From JACDAV01 sp964626755 (GTDB lineage Bacteria > Chloroflexota > Limnocylindria > Limnocylindrales > CSP1-4): DNA of 64,000 bases. The notes beneath the pieces are model-generated. The model did no database searches. It saw only the letters and a program-made list of their open reading frames with translations, and had not been told where the DNA came from. Position numbers and translations under genes: made by a program. The stretch is taken from positions 248,001 to 312,000 of the forward strand of contig CAZVGO010000028.1 of assembly GCA_964626755.1 (NCBI GenBank), read 5' to 3'. Shown in pieces: positions 58,272-64,000 of this stretch; position 1 is the stretch's first letter, and every line of letters starts with the position of its first letter.

Positions 58272-59957
58272 CTAGGCGGGGGTCGCCAGCCAGTTCGGCA
58301 GCTCGCGGCTCAGCGTCGCGAGGGGCAGGGCGCCGTGGCCGAGGACCGCATCGTGGAAGGCCCGCAGGTCGAACCGCGACCCGTCCCGCCGCTCCAGCTC
58401 GCGGCGCAGCCGCTCGATCTCGCGCTGGCCGGTCTTGTACGTGAGCGCCTGGCCCGGCCAGCAGATGTAGCGATCCGTCTCGATCGTCGCGTCCGTCTCG
58501 GACAGGCCCGTGTCGAGGAGGAAGTCGATCGATCGCTGGCGGCTCCAGCGCAGCGCGTGGAGGCCCGTGTCGACGACGAGCCGGGCGGCGCGCCAGGCCA
58601 TCGCGTCGAGCATGCCGAACCGCTCCCCCTCCGAGCGAAAGATCCCCATCTCGTCGGCGAGCTTCTCGCTGTACAGCCCCCAGCCCTCGACGTACGCACT
58701 GCCGACCATCCGCGAGCCGAGCCGGCGGAACGTGTTGAGGTTCTCGTTCTCCATCTCGAGCGCGATCTGGAAATGGTGGCCCGGGATCGCCTCGTGGTAC
58801 GTCGTCGTGGCGAGCTTCGTGTAGGTCCGCGACGGCAGGTCGTACGTGTTGACGTAGTAGATGCCGGGGCGCTTCCGGTCGATCGAGGGCGGGAAGTAGT
58901 AGGCGAACGGCGCGTCCCGCTCCTTGAACTCCTCGACGGGGCGGACCTCACAGCCCGACTGCGGCAGCCGCCCGAAATAGCGCGGTGCGGCGGCGGCGGC
59001 CCGCTCGATGTCCTCCGTCGCCCGCGCGACCAGCGCCTCGCGGCTCGCCGGGAGGTTCGCGGGATCGGCCGCCAGCGCCGCCCGGTACGCCTTCGTGTCG
59101 TCACCGAAGCCGGCGCGGCGGGCGATGTCGCGGCGCTCCGACTCGATCTCCCCGAGCTCGTCGAGGCCGATCTGGTGGACCTCCTGGGGATCGAGGTCGA
59201 GGGTCGTCCACGACCGGACCGCCGTGCGGTAGAGGGCCTCGCCGTTGGGCGCCGACCAGAGGCCGGGGTCGACCCGGGTCGCCGCGAGGTAGTCGCCCCG
59301 GAGCGCGTCGAGGAACGCGCGATCGGCCGGGTAGACGTGATCGCGGACGGCGGCCCGGATCTTCTCGCGGTCCGCATCGGAGGACACCTTCGCGAGGGAC
59401 GGGATGATCGCCTCCTCGATCGGGACGGACAGGAGCCGCTCGATCTGGGCGATCGTCCGCTCCGCGACGATCCGCGGCGCCGTCAGCCCGCTCGCGAGCC
59501 CCTCGCGCAGGATGTCCGCGTTGGCCGCCATGTATGCCGGGTACGCCGCGAGGCGGGCGAGGAGCTTCGCGAGGCGCTCCGGCGTGTCCGCCGGCTGGAA
59601 CTGGACGAGCTGGGGCAGGAGCGTCTGGGGCCCGCCCATCTGGTCGACGGCCCGGAGCTGGAAGAGCTTCTGGTCGTCCTCCTCGATGTTCAGCTCGGTG
59701 ACGACGAGGAGCATGTCGCGGGTGATCCGGTCCTCGACCGGCAGGTCGTCGGCCGGGATGGCCTGCGCCTCGGCGAGCGTCCGCTCCATGAGCCGCCGCA
59801 TCTTCGCCCGGCCCTGCGGACTCGGGTCGTCGAGGCGGTCCGCGTAGCGCTCGTCGCCGTACTGGGTCGCAAGCGTCGGGTTCAGCTCGAGGATCGACTC
59901 CCAGAATCGATCGGCCAGGTCGTTCACGCGGGCACTGTTCGTGTCTGACTGGGTCAC
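58272..59957 (-). CDS. DUF885-family metallopeptidase-like protein
   Basis: A 561-residue mostly helical protein of the DUF885 family. The active-site signature TTTYHEAIPGHHFQIALE is a variant of HExxH, with a following His and a later Glu-rich helix (YVEGWGLYSEKLADEM) that probably completes the zinc site. There is no signal peptide, so it is cytoplasmic. It is expected to be a zinc-dependent carboxypeptidase or oligopeptidase, though few members have been assayed. The GTG at 59957 has GGAGGCTCCCCC upstream. Its start lies 33 bases after the stop of the methylase-derived gene. Confidence 0.88.
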   Translation of the reverse strand: MTQSDTNSARVNDLADRFWESILELNPTLATQYGDERYADRLDDPSPQGRAKMRRLMERTLAEAQAIPADDLPVEDRITRDMLLVVTELNIEEDDQKLFQLRAVDQMGGPQTLLPQLVQFQPADTPERLAKLLARLAAYPAYMAANADILREGLASGLTAPRIVAERTIAQIERLLSVPIEEAIIPSLAKVSSDADREKIRAAVRDHVYPADRAFLDALRGDYLAATRVDPGLWSAPNGEALYRTAVRSWTTLDLDPQEVHQIGLDELGEIESERRDIARRAGFGDDTKAYRAALAADPANLPASREALVARATEDIERAAAAAPRYFGRLPQSGCEVRPVEEFKERDAPFAYYFPPSIDRKRPGIYYVNTYDLPSRTYTKLATTTYHEAIPGHHFQIALEMENENLNTFRRLGSRMVGSAYVEGWGLYSEKLADEMGIFRSEGERFGMLDAMAWRAARLVVDTGLHALRWSRQRSIDFLLDTGLSETDATIETDRYICWPGQALTYKTGQREIERLRRELERRDGSRFDLRAFHDAVLGHGALPLATLSRELPNWLATPA

Positions 59958-59990
59958 GGGGGAGCCTCCAGGGGTCGTGGTCGAACTAGC

Positions 59991-62618
59991 CTACCGTCCC
60001 GCGACGAACAGCGGCAGCTGCTCGTCGGTCCGCTCGACGGCGGGATCGAGCCCGAGGAGCGGCTCGAGCCCGCCGATGTCGATCGTCTCGCCCTCGAGGA
60101 ACGTCCGGAGGTGGTCCCACTTCAGGACGTGCCAGTTGCCGCTCTCGACTGCCGCGCGGAGGACCGGCGAGTGGTCGAGCTTGTAGCGGATGAGCCCGGT
60201 TCGCTCGGGCGGGACGACGAGGAAGCGGACGAGCCGCTCGTCCGGCGGGATCCGGCCATGGCGGCGGAGGATCGGCTCGCCGAGCATTGCGGTCCACTCG
60301 ACCTCGAACAGGAATGCGGCGCTGCTCCGGACGTACCAGATGCAGTCGACGGCCTCCACGTCCTCCGCCCGGCCACGGACGATCGCGGGCATGAGGCTGG
60401 CGCGCTCGCCTTCGTCGAGCAGCTCCCCGAGATGCCGCTCCCCTACTCTCCGGGACTGCTCGCGCCGGGCGAGCCACACCTGCATCCCGAGCCGGTGGCC
60501 GCCCGCGGCGAGCGCGGCGAGCAGCTCCGCGTGCTCCAAGGAGCGGCCGAGGAGGTCCTCGTCGGTCAGGAGGCGGTCGGCCGTGCTGGCCACGCTCCGG
60601 TAGCTCTCGAGGCACGCCCGGACGAGCCCCTCGTCGGGCAGGTCGTGGGGCCCGAACAGGCCGGCGATCCGGTCGAGGAACGCCGTCTCCGACAGCGGCC
60701 CGCCCGTGGACAGGAGGCTGTAGACGGCCCACTCGACCCGATCGGCCAGCGGCGGCGCCGCGGAGGCCCGGTCATCGCGTTCGCCGAGCCACCACCGGTC
60801 CGGCTCGACCTCGACAAGGCGACGCTGGGTAGGGCGCGAGAGCTCGTCGTGGATGAGGGCGAGGAGGCGCTCGACGGGGTCGGCGGCCGGCACGGTCGCG
60901 GAGTCGGCCAGGCGCCGGAGCTGACCGGCCCGGTCGAGACCGATGAGGATCTCCCCGAGGAGCTGACCCGTGGTTGCCGCCTCGCCTCTCGAGAGGAGAA
61001 TCTCGACCGCGGCCTCGGTCACCGTCCGCGCCGCCTCCCCGGGCGAGAACGGCCGCGCGTCGACCCGCTCCGGTGGCGCGAACAGGCCCCGTCCAGGCAC
61101 TACGTCCGAGTCGCCCGCGCCGCCGGGGAGCGGCGGGAGTGCGACGTTCGCCCGCGTCCTCGCTACCGGCGGGAGGACGGCCCCAGGCGGCGCCAGCTCG
61201 ATGATCCCGCCGTGGTTCTCGCCCGGCTCGGCCAGCCTCGCCTCGACGAGCCGGAAGCCCGCCCCCGCCCCACCGAGCGCGGCCGACACGAGCGCCTCGG
61301 CGCCGGCAACGCCCTGCTCGAGGACGATCACCGCCCGACCGTCGGCATCGAGGACCGGCGCAACGGCCGCGAGGGATCGCCCCAGGGCCGCGGACTGCCA
61401 GCTCCACGCGACCTTGACCGACGGGCCCAGGAGCGGTTCGATCGGGAGCGCGGCCGCGGCCTCGCGCCCGAGCGCCCACGCGGTGAGGAAGTACGCGACG
61501 GCGAGGCCCTCCTGGGTCGGCCGGACCGGCGGCTGGCCGAGGATCAGGCGGAAGCGCTGGCTCGACCGGCCGGCCATCTCCTCGACTTCGGCCTCGAGCG
61601 CACGCTGCCCGGCCGGGCTCGCGACCCGGAGGACCGCCGTCGCCCCTCCGTCGCCGAGGCTCCACAGGTCGGCCCCGAGGCGAGCCTGGACCGGCCCGTC
61701 CCCGGCCGCGTCGAGCCGCTGGACGAACGTCCGGACGAGCCGGAAACCGTCCTCGAACGCGAGCCACGGGTTCCGCTCCCGCCAGTTGTCGGCGACCGAG
61801 CGGACCCGGCCGTTCGAGACGCGAAGGGACGCGTGCCGTCCCGACGCGGTCGCGAGGCGGCTCGCCGGGAGGATCGCCTCGAGGAACGCCAGCCGGAGCG
61901 CCGCCTCGACCGGCTCGGCTCGGACGTCGCCCTCGATCCGCTCGAGGATCGCGGCGAGCCCCACGACCTGGCGATCCGTGTGGAGCTCGAGGAGCTGATC
62001 GACGAGATCGCCTGCGCCGGGTGGGACCGGAAACCGATCGCGCAGGCCGGCCCGGATTGCGGCCGCGGCCGGCAACGGCTCGGCGTGGGTCCGGTCGTCT
62101 TCGTCGAGCGGGCCCTCACGCTGCTCGCCCCCGCCCTGCTGCTCTCGGCACGTGGCGCAGCGATAGAGCTTCCGGGTGGGGACGGGGGGCGCACCGGGCG
62201 GATCGGACGGCGACTCCCACACGACGTCGTCGGCGTGGAGCGAGCGGTTGCACGTAACGCAATGGGTCGCGAACGTCCCGCCGACTGCGAGGCGCAGGCT
62301 CGTCTGGCCGCGGGGCGATGCCGCGAGCGCCTGGAACACGGCATCGAGATGTCGGATGTCCGGCGGCCGGAGGACGATCTCCGCAAGCAGGCGGTTGAGC
62401 GGGCCCGATTCGATCGTCAGCGCCCGCCGACCACGGTCGATGGCGGCCCGCGCGATCCAGCCGCCCCGCCCGTGGAGGTCGACGATGACGTCGCCCGGGC
62501 CGGTGAGGCGCTCGATTTGCGCGGCGACCTGGTCGCGTGGCGGAGGGGGCGCGATGCGACCGAGTACCGGCAGCGAGAAGCCGGGCTCGCCCCTCCCGAG
62601 GAGCTCACGACCGCGCAC
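59991..62618 (-). CDS. DNA-methylase-derived protein with zinc ribbon and nuclease-like C-terminus
   Basis: An 875-residue protein. Residues 42-85 resemble motif I of DUF1156-type DNA adenine methylases (VIVDLHGRGGWIARAAIDRG, then acidic Glu70 and a SGPLNRLLAEIVL helix). A zinc ribbon follows (Cys120/Cys123 and Cys154/Cys157, HCVTC...YRCATC). The NPWLAFEDGFRLVRTFVQRL segment matches that family's WxxxFxxRQ region. The expected catalytic motif IV (DPPY) is replaced by LGQPPVRP at about 361. The C-terminal portion (about 750-850) has DCIWYV, then FLFEVEW, and LVRFLVVPPE, resembling a PD-(D/E)xK nuclease core with E-V-E. The GTG at 62618 has TACGAT six bases upstream. Methylation activity is doubtful. 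Confidence 0.7.
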   Translation of the reverse strand: MRGRELLGRGEPGFSLPVLGRIAPPPPRDQVAAQIERLTGPGDVIVDLHGRGGWIARAAIDRGRRALTIESGPLNRLLAEIVLRPPDIRHLDAVFQALAASPRGQTSLRLAVGGTFATHCVTCNRSLHADDVVWESPSDPPGAPPVPTRKLYRCATCREQQGGGEQREGPLDEDDRTHAEPLPAAAAIRAGLRDRFPVPPGAGDLVDQLLELHTDRQVVGLAAILERIEGDVRAEPVEAALRLAFLEAILPASRLATASGRHASLRVSNGRVRSVADNWRERNPWLAFEDGFRLVRTFVQRLDAAGDGPVQARLGADLWSLGDGGATAVLRVASPAGQRALEAEVEEMAGRSSQRFRLILGQPPVRPTQEGLAVAYFLTAWALGREAAAALPIEPLLGPSVKVAWSWQSAALGRSLAAVAPVLDADGRAVIVLEQGVAGAEALVSAALGGAGAGFRLVEARLAEPGENHGGIIELAPPGAVLPPVARTRANVALPPLPGGAGDSDVVPGRGLFAPPERVDARPFSPGEAARTVTEAAVEILLSRGEAATTGQLLGEILIGLDRAGQLRRLADSATVPAADPVERLLALIHDELSRPTQRRLVEVEPDRWWLGERDDRASAAPPLADRVEWAVYSLLSTGGPLSETAFLDRIAGLFGPHDLPDEGLVRACLESYRSVASTADRLLTDEDLLGRSLEHAELLAALAAGGHRLGMQVWLARREQSRRVGERHLGELLDEGERASLMPAIVRGRAEDVEAVDCIWYVRSSAAFLFEVEWTAMLGEPILRRHGRIPPDERLVRFLVVPPERTGLIRYKLDHSPVLRAAVESGNWHVLKWDHLRTFLEGETIDIGGLEPLLGLDPAVERTDEQLPLFVAGR

Positions 62619-62624
62619 CCCAGA

Positions 62625-62630
62625 ATCGTA
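62625..62630 (-). promoter_or_regulatory. -10 element TACGAT before the methylase-derived gene
   Basis: TACGAT on the minus strand ends six bases before the GTG at 62618; leaderless spacing sets this start. Confidence 0.5.
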
Positions 62631-62650
62631 GCGGCTCTGGTCGGTCGCGG

Positions 62651-62656
62651 TACCCT
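62651..62656 (+). promoter_or_regulatory. -10 element TACCCT before the DinB-like gene
   Basis: TACCCT ends six bases before the GTG at 62663. It diverges from the element at 62625-62630 only 20 bases away. Confidence 0.5.
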
Positions 62657-62662
62657 CGTTTC

Positions 62663-63604
62663 GTGACCCTGCGCGATCCGCTGACGGAGCTGCTGCCCGG
62701 AACCGTCGTCCCCACGCCCGCGATCGCCCGCGCTCGGCGGTCGTTCGGGGCGGCCGTTGCCGACATCCTGGCCGTGCCGGACGCGGCGCTCGAAGGCCCA
62801 TGGCGGTGGCGCGCCGACGATGCCACCGATGCGGACGTCCGCTACGGCCTCTTCCGAATCCACGAGGCGCTCGAGGAGGCAGCCGCCGCCGTCGCGCGCG
62901 GCCGGACCACGCTCGGAGGCGATCGCACAGCACCGGCTGTACCGGTGTTGGCGGCTGCGACCGTCGCCAAGTGGGCCCTCCACGGCGCCCTCGCCCCGCT
63001 TCGCGCCGACGAGCTCGATGCCGATCCGGGCGGCGGGGAGTGGTCGGTTCGCCAGACGCTCGGGCACGTCCTCGCGGTGCAGGAGTCGTATGGCTGGACG
63101 TCGGCCTGGTTCATCAGCCGGGCGGGCATGCCCGATGCCGGGGAGTACGCCCCGGAGGGCGCACTCCCGCCCGAACCGGACGAAGGGACCGCCGCGAAGG
63201 GCGGCCCGGCCGACATCCGCGCCCGTCTCGATGGGCTGCTCGACGCGGCGGCCGAGCGGTTCGGGGGGCTCGACGAGGCGGCCCTCGCGGTCCCCGGCCG
63301 GTGGTCGGGCCTGCCGGTGACGATCGACTTCCGGCTCGGCCGGCTCGGGTCGCACATCCGCGAGCACACGATCCAGGTCGACAAGACGCTGGTGATGCTC
63401 GGCCGACCGATCAGCGAGGTCGAGCGGCTCGTCCGGCTCGCGTCGGACAGCTTCGGACGGCTTGAGGCGGCGGTCTTCGCGCGCCCGGCCGCGGACGTGG
63501 AGCGGGCGTTTCCCGACGGCTCGAGCGCGGCGTCGCTCGTCGAGGCCGGCGCGGCCGAGGCGGCGCGGCTCGCGAGGAGCGTCCGCGAGGCGGCCGGGGC
63601 CTAG
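62663..63604 (+). CDS. DinB / maleylpyruvate isomerase-like four-helix protein
   Basis: A 313-residue helical protein. His residues in the DinB/MDMPI metal-binding pattern appear in YGLFRIHEALEEA, VRQTLGHVLAVQESYGW and GSHIREHTIQVDKTL. Members bind a metal between helices, and several are thiol-dependent transferases; MDMPI uses mycothiol. The predicted four-helix bundle is preceded by an N-terminal domain of about 120 residues, and GGEWSVRQTLGH starts the core. The GTG at 63... is not needed: the start is the GTG at 62663, set by the TACCCT element. It diverges from the methylase-derived gene. Substrate unknown. Confidence 0.8.
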   Translation: MTLRDPLTELLPGTVVPTPAIARARRSFGAAVADILAVPDAALEGPWRWRADDATDADVRYGLFRIHEALEEAAAAVARGRTTLGGDRTAPAVPVLAAATVAKWALHGALAPLRADELDADPGGGEWSVRQTLGHVLAVQESYGWTSAWFISRAGMPDAGEYAPEGALPPEPDEGTAAKGGPADIRARLDGLLDAAAERFGGLDEAALAVPGRWSGLPVTIDFRLGRLGSHIREHTIQVDKTLVMLGRPISEVERLVRLASDSFGRLEAAVFARPAADVERAFPDGSSAASLVEAGAAEAARLARSVREAAGA

Positions 63605-63617
63605 CTCGGAGGCGGCG

Positions 63618-63632
63618 ACCCGCGCAGCGGGT
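63618..63632. terminator. Small hairpin between convergent genes
   Basis: acccgc-gca-gcgggt, a perfect 6-bp stem, lies between the stops at 63604 and 63661. A second GC-rich inverted repeat (ggcgcc-gcg-ggcgcc) follows. No T tract is present, so this is a weak call. Confidence 0.3.
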
Positions 63633-63660
63633 GGCGCCGCGGGCGCCGCGGCCCAGAGGC

Positions 63661-64000
63661 CTACGCCTCGTCGAGCTCGTCCGGCTCCTCGACGAACGCC
63701 TCGTCGGTCGTGACGTCCGCCGGCAGGACTCGGTCGAGGTCCTCGATCTCCTCGTCCTCCTCGTCGTCCTCGAGATCCTCCTCGAGCGCCATCTCCTCGC
63801 GGATGAGCGTGCCCTTCGTGTAGGGCCGGAGGTCGGTCGACTTCGCCGCCGTCGGGAACGACACCTTGCCGTAGTTGCGCGGATCCTGGGAGACCTCCCG
63901 GATGATGATCCGGACGTCCTTGTCGCCGAGGGCGGTCACCCCGGCGGCATACTTGTTGCCGTCGGCCATGAGCTTGAGCAGCCGGGCGGCGACGCGCGGC
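63661..64000 (-). CDS. Acidic-tailed protein, C-terminal part (probably continues past the window edge)
   Basis: A frame with an ATG at 63969 and stop at 63661 gives 102 residues. Reading upstream of that ATG stays open to the window edge (ARLLKL before MADG), so the true start may lie outside. The visible part has a mixed helix/strand segment (KDVRIIIREVSQDPRNYGKV) followed by about 45 residues that are nearly half Asp/Glu (EEDLEDDEEDEEIEDLDRV). The acidic tail suggests a disordered C-terminus that interacts with basic proteins or nucleic-acid-binding partners. I do not recognise the family. Confidence 0.5.
   Translation of the reverse strand, partial: PRVAARLLKLMADGNKYAAGVTALGDKDVRIIIREVSQDPRNYGKVSFPTAAKSTDLRPYTKGTLIREEMALEEDLEDDEEDEEIEDLDRVLPADVTTDEAFVEEPDELDEA

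Noticed and set aside
56574..59948. Very long open frame on the plus strand (over 1100 codons) opposite the PhoX-like and DUF885 genes
   Set aside because: It is Arg/Asp/Val-rich antisense sequence with no domain motif and no start signal; the minus-strand genes carry signal peptide, HExxH and family motifs.
60111..62666. 851-codon plus-strand frame opposite the methylase-derived gene
   Set aside because: Typical high-GC antisense shadow: low complexity, no recognisable fold, and the minus frame has cysteine pairs and conserved motifs.

Overview
The window is a dense, high-GC (about 70%) bacterial chromosome segment. It holds about 57 protein genes, no recognisable rRNA, tRNA, CRISPR array or transposase, and very short intergenic gaps. 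Gene content (a four-GAF NarX-type kinase, Nat-type ABC exporters, a cyclase-ATPase-TPR protein, ThyX, a CpaE-like ATPase, DUF885 and DinB-like proteins) fits an uncultivated Chloroflexota lineage such as Limnocylindria-like bacteria. This is inference from gene families; no marker gene proves it. A striking trait is that many genes have a TANNNT-type -10 element ending 6-9 bases before the start codon and no Shine-Dalgarno sequence. That pattern implies leaderless mRNAs. Other genes, mostly operon-internal, secreted or long-leader ones, have ordinary GGAGG sites.

Layout. 1-791: start of a secreted beta-lactamase-like protein, a cluster of GGCAAC hexamers and a 50-residue gene. 943-5390 (minus): sensor kinase, lone receiver and NarL-type regulator. 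5466-15391: three two-gene ABC-2 exporters, interleaved with a Tat-lipoprotein amidohydrolase, RidA, a secreted lysozyme-like protein, an alpha/beta hydrolase and Tag glycosylase. 15433-16954 (plus): zinc-ribbon microprotein, class II aldolase and aquaporin. 16906-27330 (minus): a complete dipeptide ABC operon (binding protein, DppB/C/D/F), then an S66 carboxypeptidase, a sarcosine-oxidase-like enzyme, PhzF, homocysteine methyltransferase and an internally deleted NUDIX protein. 27395-33204 (plus): ECF sigma factor with a membrane anti-sigma factor carrying a propeller-like exterior, CocE-type hydrolase and aminotransferase. 33205-36645: tandem palindromic repeats, a DUF3307/SatD pair with a concentric palindrome on its promoter, and a flavin oxidoreductase. 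36633-40241: two divergent cyclic-nucleotide-binding proteins beside a class III cyclase. 40280-45513: site-2 protease, thyX, dienelactone hydrolase, purine nucleoside phosphorylase, a DnaA-box-like cluster and moaA. 45753-49085: coiled-coil protein, CpaE-like ATPase and an unknown protein, then acs, MscS, IclR and a HemL-like aminotransferase. 54970-64000: FAD oxidoreductase, secreted PhoX-like protein with poly-Asp, DUF885 peptidase, a DNA-methylase-derived protein with a nuclease-like C-terminus, a DinB-like protein and a partial acidic protein.

Working together. The dipeptide importer with its S66 carboxypeptidase suggests uptake and recycling of peptides or cell-wall fragments. The sigma/anti-sigma pair and the kinase operon are envelope or redox sensing units. 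The cyclase with two cNMP-binding proteins forms a possible self-contained second-messenger cassette. The IclR/aminotransferase operon faces a divergent amine-oxidase-like gene, a likely amine or amino-acid catabolic pair. The most unusual items are the degenerate methylase/nuclease-like protein, the SatD promoter palindrome, the dispersed palindromic repeats and the leaderless promoter pattern.
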